A stretch of DNA of 64,000 nucleotides, taken from the NCBI GenBank assembly GCA_020205615.1, contig CM035162.1, positions 42,212,464 to 42,276,463 of the forward strand, read 5' to 3'. The position numbers and the translations under genes are program-made. Shown in pieces: positions 12,236 through 23,700 of this stretch; positions within the stretch are counted from its first letter, which is position 1, and each line of letters begins with the position of its first letter. Source of the stretch: Panax quinquefolius. Lineage: Eukaryota; Streptophyta; Magnoliopsida; Apiales; Araliaceae. Below the pieces are notes generated by a model. It saw only the letters and a list, made by a program, of their open reading frames with translations. It made no database searches and was not told the DNA's origin.

Positions 12236-12543
12236 TGAAATAAAACCACGGACCAAAGTAAAGGCAAACCACACGCAACACGACTCTCAGCGTGAAGAAG
12301 GGTGTGTGCAAAGATGAAGAAAGGCTTTAAAGTGTGTGAGAGAAGGCTTAAAGTGGGTTGCCAAAGAAGACTTCTATATCTTTAAAGTGGGTAAACATTG
12401 GCTTTTGTAGCTACAAAAGTAGCTATATATGAGCTCACAGGTGTTTAAAATGAGAAAGTACTTTGTATGGGGTGAGTGCGAGCAAATTAGGCGCGGGGCT
12501 TCCTCGCCGTTTTCTCTTGCAAAATGGCCACCTTTAAGCCCTC

Positions 12544-12551
12544 TATTTATA
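12544..12551 (-). promoter_or_regulatory. TATA box of C1 LTR
   Basis: TATTTATA on the plus strand gives TATAAATA on the minus strand, in CTCTATAAATAGAGG. The equivalent positions in C are eroded (CCTATACATAAAGG near 25845, CCTTTAAATGGAGG near 60408), so C1 keeps the best core promoter of the three. Confidence 0.6.
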
Positions 12552-13504
12552 GAGGTGGGTGGAGTGTACTACTAATTTGAGCAGTGAGTGTACCAGAGAG
12601 CAACCGGGTTGGCCGGGTTTCTCGGGTCGAGTCGTCTCGTAATACGTGCACTCGAGACCTTTGTAATGTCCACTCGAACTTTTAGAAGTGCAATCGGGCA
12701 TCCGATTGAGGTATCTGAGGACCTATTTTGGATCGCATTGCCGTTGTCGAGAGTTGTACAATGGCATGGGATTAGAGTTTATGCGAAGTCATTGAAGATG
12801 GGGACGATGCCCTCCGGTCTTCAAGCTTCAAATTCCATCCGTTACCCCACCTGATAGTCACTCGGGATTGGTTATCCTTGATTCTTGTGGGACATCGTTG
12901 TGTAGAGATGTGTGTATATGAAATGTTGAGAGGCGTGGCGTGGCGTGGCATCGCGTTGGCGAGATAGCGATGTTGCCCCTCACCGGTGTTATCGCCGGTT
13001 TGGGGTGATAAATGAGAGCGTTGCTCGAGGGGCTTATTTGAGATTGGGCTGCTGCTGATTGTTGAAGGTCCTCGGTGTCATCTTTGAGGTGTGTTTTGTC
13101 CTCCGGTGTTATCTCGGGTTGGTATGAGTATCTCGTTGTGGCCTGCCAGAGATTGAAGTTGGTTGCATTTGAAACAAGCATTTTCGGGGTTATCATCAAA
13201 GCTGCATTCCTTGGGGTTATCACGAGGTTGGTGGCTATTCCATGATTGGGGTGAGGACTGGATACCTCGGGGTTATCTTGAGATTAATCGGTCTTCTCGG
13301 TGTGTGTTTCGGTATTGGATCATGCGCCTCGGGGTTATATCAGAGGTTGGAATTATTACTCCCGAGTGTGTGTTAGGGTTGATCTTTGAACTTCCGGTAG
13401 TATCCGAATGGATATGGATTATCTTTTAGGGTTCCCTCTTAAAAGAGCGAATCATCCTCCTGATGTTAGTGATGGTGATCTGAGAAAATTTTGAGTGTCT
13501 CTGA

Positions 13505-15429
13505 GATGCCCTCTTTATCATACTCATGCATGGCGATGCATGGGTAGGATAAAGAATCTGACACTACTTGAAATGCAACAAAGACAAACATGGTACTATA
13601 TGTAGCAAACATGATGCAAATGTATGATGCATGTGTATGCGGGGTTGTATTGACATCTTTGGGGATGATTCTTTGGCTCCTGTTGCTTGATTGGGGATTG
13701 GCAATGATGACCCGATTGATGTGTAATTGAATCATTAGGATGTTGATGTTGGGGTTATCACCAAATTCTGGGTCCTTGATAATGACTTGATCACGAAGAT
13801 GTACCTCTTATGTGTAAGAAGAGATGCGTGGGGATAAAGCTTGAGTACATTTGAGGATGTGTATAACATATTCCATCATCGATCCTCCTTGATAACATTG
13901 ACCTTTCTGGTTGGTATCGCGGGACATGTCGAGATACATTGGATTCTTGCTTGACAACAAATCTTTGTCGGGGATGCGACCTTCGTTGGCGTGTACTTCA
14001 AACATGTGAATCAGCAATTTGAAAAACCACATGGGATATCTTTATCGAGGTTGCTTGACCTTCGTTGACGTGTGAATCAATCAATGGATACTACTTGTGG
14101 GTAGATTGTCGAGGTTCTTGACCTTTGTTGTGTGAATCAGCGGAACATTGCGTTGTGACCCCGTAGGGGATCCATTTGGGAATATGAGTAATCGAGCATG
14201 AAATCCTCGAATAGCTCTATAGCTCGATAGGTTTAATCGCCATCGGTTGAGATAACGTCAAATTTTTGCTTGACCTTTGTTGATATATGTGTAAGCGGAA
14301 TTTGAAATCGCATTTTAATCCCTATCGGGCTTCACGTTGTAACCCCCGTCGGGGATCACGTTGTTATAACCCCGTCGGGGATCGTTGGATTACGTTGATC
14401 TTTTAGGGTAATGACCGGAGTTGGCGGCATTGGACTGTACAAGGTATTGCGGATGTGATTTATAACAAATGAGATCATTGGCGGGGTATACCTCGTGTTG
14501 GTGACTACCGATGAGTGATGTCTGACTCAAAGTTTCATCGAGAAGACCGAGATTGTATCTTTGTTTTTTTCTCGATCGCGTGGCGTTTTATTCCGATTTG
14601 ACCTTTCTAGTCCACAAGAACTCCTTCTGATTTCGAAGCTGGACCAGGAGCCGGAGGGTGGGGCCCGTATACAAGTGTCATGGTGCACAACTTTGGTATG
14701 AGATGAGCTGCGACGGCAAGTGGATGATATAATCCGGCGGGTTGGTCTCTGAAGTCATTTTCAACTTGATTAGCTAAGAGAAATCGTGAGCCTCCTTGGA
14801 TCTTCTTTGAGTTTGGGCTTTTTTTTACGCAAATTCATCACCAGTACAAGTGTTACGCACTATATCACAGTAGCGATATGCATGTATTTTTTTCGATTTT
14901 TATCCGTTGGATTTTGAGTTATCGCATGAAATGCATCTAAACACATAGTAGTGATTATGTATGCACAAATGACTTGATAAAAATATTCAACATAGTAAAT
15001 GTTAGTATTAAACCATCTTTGAACATAATGATGTGAAAAAATTTGACTTTTGAGACAGTCAAATTGGCACCTTTTTACTGCTATTTTTTGTCTATTTGAG
15101 GTCGATGAGCAAAAGGTAGAAAAGGCAAAAGTACTCGATATTGAGGTTAACCTTATGCATGAATGATTTTGATTTTTAATGCATATATTATGTATATGAC
15201 TTTGGGGAAGGTGTGCTACTGAATGGCCACCTAGACATGCCTATGTGCATGTGGATAGTCCTATTTTCAAAGGGGACTATAGAAATTTTTTTCAAAATAT
15301 AGGCATTGGGTAGTCATGCATTTTAACTCTATTGTTTGTTAAAGTAAATGCATGCATGCATATAGTCATAAAATGCATTCTAAAAAGCTCGGTAAGGAAA
15401 TACCACACCTTTACGAGGTGATTTGGAGA
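13505..15429 (-). other. C1 3' internal region between the PMD gene and the 3' LTR
   Basis: This is non-coding as far as I can see. It corresponds in reverse to 57388-59496 in C. It contains repeated 'cttgacctt(c/t)gttga' segments near 13895, 14060, 14120 and 14270, and 'cccgtcggggatcacgttg' units near 14340-14390, which are also tandem in C. Near 15345 a run of ATGCATGCATGCATATAG (RY-type CATGCA motifs) lies about 80 bp before the PMD first exon and is shared with C. If the PMD gene has its own promoter, this is where it would be; that is inference. Confidence 0.6.
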
Positions 15430-18400
15430 CTTGTTGTCCGGATATTATGGATCCGGATCGGTAGAGTAGTTCCGTAGGACCACTTACGGTATACGGAGGA
15501 GGGCTTACGAAGTGCCTCGACCCCGATTACGTCGAGACGACCCTCGTCGATTGGTGGAGGCCGTGATTCGTCGATCCGGGCTGATGTGCGGGCGTTGAGG
15601 GCGTGGATGAGGATATTCGATTGAGGATCCGCTCCTCTTGCACATGTTCCCCGTAGGGAGCTCCCTTGTATTCGGTGGCAAACCCGAGCTTACGGGTGAT
15701 TTGAGCGAACATCCCTCGATGTACTTGCATGCTAACGAGGTATGGCGTTAGATCTTGATCTTCCTTCTTTTCTATTGATGAGGAGTAAAGGTTACGATGT
15801 TGATCTGCATTTCATGCGGGTTCCGACTTCACACTGACCTCGAGGGAATTGGTTTAGTATACACTCCATGTATCGGGCTCTTCATCACGATTATAGAGTT
15901 GTAGTGCATGATTGGGGATTGGGGCATTCTTCTCCATCCTTCCCGTCGTTGTCCACAGGGGTTACCTCGGGGCATTGTCTAGCGATGGTTTCATCGGACT
16001 CGATCCTCCATCTCTTTGGATTGTGAGGTGATGATGGCCGATGGATTGGCGATTTATCACGGTATGGAGTTTGGAGGGGCGATTGCCTTGCATGGCGAAT
16101 ATTACCCCCTACTGCCGTCGGATCCTTGTTAGGAGTTTCGTGGGGCGCTCGAAAGGCGGGGCTGTGTATCGTTCGGGTCCTTTGGCGTAGATCTTATGGC
16201 GGGCTTTTGAGTGAGCCCATGCACGATGATGTCGAGAGTCGGGGATCGCATTTTTGGCGATTGTTCTGATGATCATTAGAAAGGCGCTTCATAGTAGAGA
16301 ACTCTTCTACGGTGTCTTTCGCTTTGATCGGCGCCACGCGTCGTGTGGGCCGTATTGGAGAGTATGATTGGGGTTCTACACCTTTGCCTATTTCCTCGGG
16401 GCATGCGTATCGCTCACGAGGGTTTAATGAGAGGCTTGGCTAGGCTTTTACCCATTTCTCTTTGGTGAGTATTTCTCTTGTCATTTCCCATTTATAGGTT
16501 AAGAGTGTTTCTTGATCGCGAGATGTTTTTGCCATTGTGTTGGCGGTTTGGGGCTATGAGAGGCTCCCGTGCTTGCGTCTGTGAGTGTGTTAGGTTTAGA
16601 TACCTATCCACGAGGGCGGCGATGGCATCATTCCATTTTGGCGGAGGTCCCACATGGTGAGGGTTTCACTCTTTCTTAGTATCTGTTGGAGTTGTTGACG
16701 GTGATACCATCACATGGATTCCTATTAGGGAACACTTGACCATCGGCTTTGAGGATGGATACCATTTGAGTCGAGTACGTGATTTCCACCGGAGAGTTCC
16801 TCTCTCTTCACGAGATGGAGGGTGGGAGCTCTATTTGGGAAGCGTGCTATTAGGAGCACCACAGGGGGAGATTCGTATCTTGATCTTGCCCTCTGCCCGA
16901 GCGTCGTTGCTTTATATCGCGATCACCCGTCATTGATATCCCATTGTTGGGGTTTGGCGGCTTTACATTATCGGAGGTCCTTGTACTCGGAGAGGCGTTC
17001 GGCGTTGGTGGTTCCCTCGTACTATTATCGGAGCCCGATCCGCGCCACACGGTTTATGGGGATATGGTTCGAGGATCCGTGATGATGATGGATTGGATAG
17101 CTTGTGTCAGAGATCGACTCATATGACCTAGATTGATAGTTTGACGGCGGTTGGACGGGCACATATATTTATCCGGCATTTGGGGAGAGATCCGTGAGGC
17201 GACTTCATTTGATCCTTCGGCTCGGTATTTGGCCCTCGGATGACCCATTCGGTTTTGCGGTGCGAGATCCTCCTCTATATAGGCTGACATCCTGTTGATA
17301 GAGATCCGGTGACTTCGGGAGGAGTTACATCGGTGGGCAGGATTGATGATGTGGACATCGACACCATTGTCTTCTTCGATGTGTATTCTCGTTATATCTT
17401 TTGATAGGCCTCTGTTAGATATTGGGTGGTTGTGCCCCCATTCTCGCTATATCTTTTGATAGGCCTCTGTTAGTAGTAGAGGCGTTTGTGCCCCATTTCC
17501 TATATTTGTATTTATCTGAGAGATGATGTATTAGATGATGATATACTTAGGAATGTATGCACAGTTTTTTCATTCTCTATATCATATTGCCATCTATTAT
17601 CTGCTATGCATATATCGTATTATGCATATGTATGTATGTCGAGAGATATTAGCATTGACCCTGGATGGTCTTATGACACGGCCCGTCTGAGATGTCTTCT
17701 TTGATAGTTAGCCGTATTGATCATACCCCCCACCATCATTGGTGGCATCGGGTATATGATCGTGGTATGATAGCATGTCACCATCAGACGGGTGATAGTA
17801 GATCATTTCTTTTGACATACCATGACCTTATTGATGTTTGAGTTCCGCGGGGTTTGTGGATGGGATCTTTAGAGCATTGGGTATCGGATAGGCGGGTTTT
17901 CGATTTGGGACCCATGAGTTGACTCTACTACGGAGGGTATGCACGATTGGCGATCTTTGCCGTTGGGCGGACCTTGCGTGCATATGGCTTTGGGAGACAT
18001 GAGTCGACGGTTCATGACTCTCTCTTTGGATTTGGCGGCGAGTGTGTGCGAGGATGAGTGACATCGAGCCACGTGATATCCGGCATTTTTATATAATGAT
18101 TTGGCTCGAGGATAGCTATTCTGACGACATTAGGGATTTCACCGCTTGGGAGGATCATTGGCGTTTAGCGGGGTTGATGTATCTTGTTATTATGCGTCTT
18201 GTCGTATATCTATATGCTGCCGATACATGGATGAGATAGACATTGGTGTCATCGTGGCGGTGAGAGAGCTCTCGGGGAGGTCGTACCATTATACTATGAT
18301 TATAGTAGAGACCTGCGGTCGACATCCTCTTCTTTGCACTTTATCGACGGAGTGTTCACGGGTAGCTTCGGTAAATGCTATATGTGTGGTTTATGTCACA

Positions 18401-19480
18401 TTTGAGGCCGATTGGCACTCTTAGGCGGCATGGGTATTGGTTCACCCATGATATAGCCATGTCGTACTCCTTTCGACCATCGGAGTGTATAGATGCTCTG
18501 TCTTGGTCCACATTTTTGGCGGATATCGAGAGATCCATTTGTCGTATTACCGTGTTGGGGCTTAGCTCACCATCTGACTTTATTACTCATGCTCTAAGGG
18601 CATGGACTACCTCCCTACATTTGGTTTGAGGCGTGACTACTTATCACCCATTGGCCGTGATGTCATGATTTGACCGATTTGAGATTTTCATCCTTCGAGA
18701 GGCGATAGGTCGGCGTTGACTTCTCGATATCTTTCGGTGAGAGGCCCGATCCGTGTGTGTATGCTTGTTGGGATCGGCGTGAGATAGCTGATTTTTACAT
18801 TAGTCATCCGGGTTGTTACGCGAGTATTCGCATGGATGGAGCGAGAGATTTTATCATTTGCGGTAGTATCCACGATCTGGGATAGTGAGTCGGATGATGT
18901 AGAGCCCATGGAGGACATTGATTTCCACATCGAGGAGGAGCATTCTTTGGGTTGCCGACATTTCTTTAGATTCTCCGAGTACCGATCTTGTTGTGATTGA
19001 CATCGACGCGAGTACTTTAAGAAGAGTCTTCATCGATGACCTTTGAGAGAGATCGGGCTCGATCTATGATGTTGATTGCCCTTGATGGGAGAGAGCGCGA
19101 CTCTATTAGAGAGAGGCGAGGCATTAGCTCACGAGAGAGATATCATTTGTTGTTGGCGGGATGAGGCTAGATCGACCCGAGAGATGCGATGATAGTTGGC
19201 GGGATAGTGCTATATCTGCTGCGGGATGTAGCCATCACGAGATAATCTTTGCGGGTGGTGGTCCCTTACCCCTGCTGGCATGATCGAGAGAGATGCGCTT
19301 ATATTGATGAGCATATGGTCACCATGCGGATGGGCTGCTGAGATCTGTTGGGTCGTGTGGATATTCTCGTCTGAGGAGACCACGACTTTCGCCTCCTTCT
19401 TACGAGAGGGATGCCATGTTGGGCTTGTTAGCTCGCATATACCACGACTTGTAGATGAGCTTGTATTTTCACCTGCAGAC
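15430..19480 (+). pseudogene. PMD (plant mobile domain) accessory gene of C1, antisense to the element
   Basis: PMD proteins (MAIN/MAIL1-like) are nuclear plant proteins with a domain also known from transposons. Exon 1 (about 15430-15739, CPDIMDPDR near its start) ends AACGAG|GTATGG. Exon 2 starts near 15820, keeping WFSIHSMYRALH and GEYDWGS pieces. Later PMD-like sequence follows: VFAIVLAVWGYERLPCLRL near 16530, and YLDLALCPSVVALYRDHPSL within 16822-17082. Downstream to about 19480 are charged ORFs that may be more exons. Frames shift many times, and the intron 1 acceptor reads CGG where C has CAG. The gene lies opposite to pol, between pol and the 3' LTR. The domain match is by pattern only; the 3' end is a guess. 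Confidence 0.6.
17384..17500 (+). repeat. Two-copy tandem repeat in the PMD region of C1
   Basis: The segment 'tatatcttttgataggcct' plus 'ctgttag' and a 'tgtgcccc' tail occurs twice with a period of about 75 bp (from about 17393 and 17449). It lies downstream of the clear PMD homology. Confidence 0.75.
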
Positions 19481-20550
19481 TAGCTTAGCCATTTTGTCAT
19501 GTATCGAGTTTACATTGTATATATCAAACAACATTATATATATGAGGAAATATATTTTGGATCACTTCCCTTTTAGATATGCTTTTTACTTGCTTGATAT
19601 TTTGCACTTTGCTTGAGGGCTTGTGATCTTGATGTATTACGAATTCCTCTGGGTGGATGGACATTGAGTTGTCTCTGGATAGTTCGAGAATGGATCATCG
19701 ATCTGTATGTATCCCTACCATCTTTGGTGTCTTGGGATTTGGTTTTGTATGGAAATGTGGAGAGGAGTGTGGCTTTCCTCTACGAGATTGAATGCAGCAC
19801 CACAGATGGTGCCGATACTTCTATTTAGGAGAAGCCTAGTTAATTCCATCTCTTATGGATTGGTGTTGCTCTTCAAGGTATGTGCATGACTTAGATGGTG
19901 TAGAATCTCTATTTGGGAGGAGTTGGGTAATTCCATCCCTTTAGTGCGAAGTAGAATGAAATGTAGTGGATTGAAGGATGATCCCGATTACCAGTTGACA
20001 ATGGTTTGTGTTTTGGTAGGGGTGAGGCCAGAACCATGAATGGTACTACGTACTCTATTGAAGAAGAGAGATCGGTCTGCGTAGTTTGAACACAGTGTAA
20101 GAGGTTCAAGCCTTTGTATATATGAAATGGTGTAGGAATGTTTTTTTTTTTTTTTTTTTTTTTGTAAAAAAGGGTAGAAATGTTTTTGTTGTTTTTTTGT
20201 TTTATTGCGGTAGGGCCATATGAAATGGTTGCCTCGTACTCTATTGAAGAGGAGATCGGTCGGCGTAGTTAGCCCCTCGAGGCGAGATGAAAAGCGTGAT
20301 CCCATATGCGGTCAGTGCGGGGAGGAGAAAGTTTAATCTAGGTTGAGGATAAGCTGTAGGTGGAGAAGTTTGATCCCATGTATGGGTAGCAAAAGCGCAA
20401 GCGCAAGAGGTTCAATCCGTAGTGGGATGACCTAAGTCGTAGGAGCGTGAGAGAAGCAAGTTCTTTGGCTTGAAAAGTATGTTTCCACTGAGGAAAAAAG
20501 TGTGGAAGAGTTGTATGTGGTAAAGGGTTAAAGAAGCGGAATGATTTGGT
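19481..20550 (-). other. C1 non-coding stretch between pol end and PMD gene
   Basis: Neither strand carries recognisable coding sequence. A T-homopolymer of about 24 bases lies near 20140-20163, followed by further T-rich runs. Related segments such as 'gagatcggtc(t/g)gcgtagtt' near 20070 and 20250 and 'aggttcaa(g/t)cc' near 20102 and 20407 suggest degenerate tandem units of about 170 bp. Confidence 0.55.
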
Positions 20551-21830
20551 GATCGATGGTCAACACCGGGATGTTTGCTTGATGGCAACCGGACATAGTA
20601 CCGTTTCACGGCGTCGAGTTGATGAGTTGTGGAAATTCATCGCCGTCCATTTCTTGTAATCGAGGCGCCTCTGTCGATATTTCCTTGACAACAAAGCGGG
20701 CCTTCAGTTAGGGCGAATTTTCCCTTAGATTGATCTTGGTTGTCGATGATCTTCTTCAAAACCAAGTCGTGTTGTTTAAAAGCTTTAGTAGCTGGACTTT
20801 TTGTTGTAGGATCTGGCGATCCTTTGTTGATCTCTTGACCATGGAAGATAGTCGCGGTTACGCCTTTAAATCTATTAGAGACAATTGGTGATACATCTTG
20901 TACCCATTGGTCTTCATCATCCGGTGGCGTCTATCGACACTCTGAGGATTCCATTTCAACTTCTATGGGGAACCTTGCTTCCATCCCATAGGTTAATCGT
21001 GAGGGGTTGCCCGGTGGAAGTGCGCATTGAGGTTACGTAGGCTAATGAGTAAGAAGCGATAGGTCGGGCCAATCTTTGTGGTTGGCGGACATCTTTGCAT
21101 AATCTTCTTGATGTTTTTGTTAGCCGCTTCAATGACACCATTCATCTTTGGACGATAGATGTGAGTTAAGATGTTTGATGTGGAATTTCTTGCATAATTC
21201 CTCCATCATTTTGTTGTTGAGGTTCTTAGCATTTTGTCGACACAATCACCTACGGTTGTCCGTATCGACAAAGCGACATTGTTTACGATGAAAGCAATGA
21301 TGACTTCTTTAGTAACCACAGGGAAGGAGGTTGCCTCTACCCACTTGGTGAAGTAGTCGATCATGGTGAAGATAAATCGATGTCCATTCTTGGCTTTAGG
21401 CTCGATGGGCCGATAACGTCCATTCCCCACATTGAGAAGGGCGAGGTGAACTCGTATTGTGGAGTTCGTGGAGGGCGTGTATAGCATTCCCATGAATTTG
21501 GCATTGATAGCATCTCTGGCGTGGTCATTCTGATCGACTTTGAGAGATAAGCGATAATGTCACATCACGAGGACTTTCTTGACAAGGAGGGGGGGCTCTT
21601 GTGTGGGGCCCTGAGACTCCGCCATGGATTTCATCCATAAGCCTTTGGGCTTGATCTTTGTCTAAACATACGAGGAGACCTAGTCCTGCATCTCTTTTTG
21701 TAAGCGCATCTCCACTCGGGTAGAATTTCATAGCAAGTCGATGGATCGCCTTTTTTTCTCGGTCGGGCTCGCCTCGCGTGGTGTAGATCCATCTCGTAGA
21801 TATTCCTTGATATCTTTGATACAAGGATGT
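20551..21830 (-). pseudogene. C1 pol: integrase
   Basis: This is Tat-type integrase, minus strand. The N-terminal part keeps DEIHGGVSGPHTRAP (21655-21610), a histidine-bearing segment of the zinc-binding region. The core keeps MIDYFTKWVEA (near 21360), carrying the first catalytic Asp region. Downstream pieces include ELCKKFHIKHLNSH (near 21190), AANKNIKK-like sequence near 21120 and a GMEA-like stretch near 20970. The polyprotein appears to end near 20560 after a VKRYYV-like tail. Many single-base indels split it into short frames (21824-21525, 21493-21206, 21141-20956). It is clearly inactive. Confidence 0.8.
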
Positions 21831-21899
21831 TGGATGGGAGGTAGCTCATCGATACTTCTCAACGTAATTCCCATAATTTGGGGCCTTGTGTGAGGGAAA

Positions 21900-22345
21900 T
21901 TGTGGCGCTTGGCAAGTGTTTCTTATCGATATCTTGAATCAAGGAGGCCAAAGTTGCTAATGCGTCGCAAAGTCATTCTATTACGAGGAATGTGTAGAAA
22001 AGGAGATTTCTTGAACTCAAAACCATCTGTAAAACTTCTTAGATGGTAAGGCGGCAAATGTAGTTCCTTGGTTTGATAGATTCCGGTGGATTATTCGATT
22101 ACCAACTACGAATCTCCAAAGGCGAGTTAACTTGCTTTGATGCCCATTGAGCGGGCAAGTTTTTAGCCCCATGAGGCGACCTTCATACTCAATTTGTGTT
22201 GTTGGTGTTGACAAAGCTGCAATTTGATGATGACGGGATCTTGCTCCCGTGCGGATACTAGAGCTGCTCGGCTCTCGGAACCTTCCATATTAATGACTCC
22301 ATCAAAATACATCTTCCATGATTTGGCGTATCGTCTTGATGGTGT
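21900..22345 (-). pseudogene. C1 pol: second (archaeal-like) RNase H
   Basis: A second RNase H domain between the first RNase H and integrase is the hallmark of the Tat lineage. The start SWKMYFDGVINMEGS reads at about 22325-22280 and holds the first catalytic Asp. Later positions are frameshifted, so the full acidic set cannot be confirmed. It follows the conserved linker IKGQGIVI (near 22445) that closes the first RNase H in these elements. Confidence 0.75.
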
Positions 22346-22449
22346 TCTTTGAACTGTCATTACTCCTTCATCGTGGAAATATGTTTCAAGGGTTTGAAAT
22401 CCCACGAAGGTGCGGTGGCGATTGATCACAATTCCTTGACCTTTGATGG

Positions 22450-22800
22450 ACTTTTGAGTCACATATCGATGTCAAATTGTTGTAGGATCAAGCTGCCATC
22501 AGACGATACCGACAATTTAACATGGGTTTATTGAACACGTATTTGAGAGGATCACGCGGGATATGAGATGGGTTGTGTGACCATGGAGGTAATGTTGTAA
22601 CCTCATGGAAGCCCATGCTAAAAGCACAACAAGTCTTCTCGATCGAGTGTACTTGTGTTCTTCTTCTTTGAATCTTTTCTTTGAGGTAATAGATAGCTCG
22701 TTCTTGGCCTCTATCATCTTTTTGTCGACATCGACCCATGGCATTGTCACTTATGGACGGTACATGAGCAGGGAACATCATCCACAGGTGGTACCAACAC
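22450..22800 (-). pseudogene. C1 pol: first RNase H
   Basis: This is the retroelement RNase H that degrades the RNA strand after reverse transcription. Readable pieces in order are SISDNAMG (near 22755), a RAIYYL-like strand segment, the EKTCCA-type helix, and DPLKYVFNKPML (near 22535). The pieces are divided between two frames (22781-22488 and 22750-22517), showing several indels. Confidence 0.8.
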
Positions 22801-23700
22801 GGGAGCTTTGACTATTTGTTTTCTTGATTGTGAGGAAGGCATTTTTTGGCACTCATCATTCCATTTCATGGAGGAGTTCTTCCTTAATAAGCTTGAAGAT
22901 TGGCTCCACGAGTTCTTTGTGAGTTGAGAGATAAACACTGCTAATGAAGTTGATTCTTCCCAAAATCCCGTATTTCCTTTTACATCGAGGAATGGGCATT
23001 TTCGTGATGGCTTGGATTTTGGCGGGGATCGACTCAATCCTTTGTGGTGACTAGAAATCCTAGCAACTTGCACGATTTAGCATGAAAAGGCGCATTTATT
23101 TGGATTGAATTCAAGTTGTACTTACATGACTGTTGAACAACTTTACGAGATGGTCTATATGGTCATCCTCCTTAGGGACTTGACAATGATGTCATCCACG
23201 TAGATCTCGATCTCTTTGTGCATTAAGTCGTGGAAAAGAGCCATCATAGCTCGTTGATAGGTGGCTCCGGCATTGATGAGGCGAATGAATGACAATAAAT
23301 ACATAGAAAAAGGTTCCCCAAGGCGTGATGAAAGCGGTTTTCTCACGATCTTCCTCGGCAACCATGATCGATGATACCCATGAAAGCAATCGTGCAAAAG
23401 GTACATATGTCGTATTACGCGATATTGTCGATAAGAATGTGGATAAATGGCGCGGAAAGCTATCTTTTAAGCAAGCTTTGTTCAAGTCCGGTAATCCACA
23501 TAAACTCGCACCTTCCCTCCGGGTTTAGGCGCGGGAACAATGTTGGATATCCACTCGGGATATGTGGACACCATGATGATGCCGACTTGAAATTGTTTCA
23601 CAATTTCTTCTTTCACCTTTAAACTCCATTCGAGTTTTAATCGCTTTGAGCTTTTCTTGTTGGCTTAAATCCCTCTTTAATGGGAAGGCGATGAAGGACA
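22801..23700 (-). pseudogene. C1 pol: reverse transcriptase
   Basis: Reverse transcriptase copies element RNA into DNA. Readable on the minus strand are the DLNKACLKDSFP segment (near 23490-23455), AEEDREKTAFITPWGTF (near 23355), and NAGATYQRAMMALFHDLMHK leading to the catalytic IYVDDIIVKS (23280-23170). The YVDD box is intact. The stretch from 23150 to 22801 is the connection to RNase H (KWNDECQK near 22860). The domain is spread over at least two frames. Confidence 0.87.

Larger units (their letters stand above)
10657..13504 (-). repeat. C1 3' LTR (about 2.85 kb, minus strand)
   Basis: This matches, in reverse, the C LTRs at 24942-27420 and 59497-62128. Shared landmarks are the start region (GACACTCAAAATTTTCT read on the minus strand near 13500), the TA-repeat block, the 'cgcctctttt...' segment and the end near GTTACTTGTTCTTTGG (10690). 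The low-coordinate end is worn (CGTCGGGAGTC instead of CGTCGACA), so the border with A2 is good to a few bases only. ORFs such as 11154-11705 and 12588-12854 fall inside it and are not genes. Confidence 0.82.

Noticed and set aside
11630..12274. ORFs with long Tyr-Ile runs on the minus strand
   Set aside because: They are translations of (TA)n tracts in the C1 LTR. The same happens at 26226-26677 and 60796-61382.
12588..12854. 88-codon plus-strand ORF with Met start
   Set aside because: It lies antisense within the C1 LTR. The matching parts of the C LTRs do not keep the frame.
20140..20163. Poly-T run as the tail of a processed retrocopy or LINE
   Set aside because: No gene-like or LINE sequence adjoins it, no flanking duplication is seen, and it lies within continuous C1 3' sequence.
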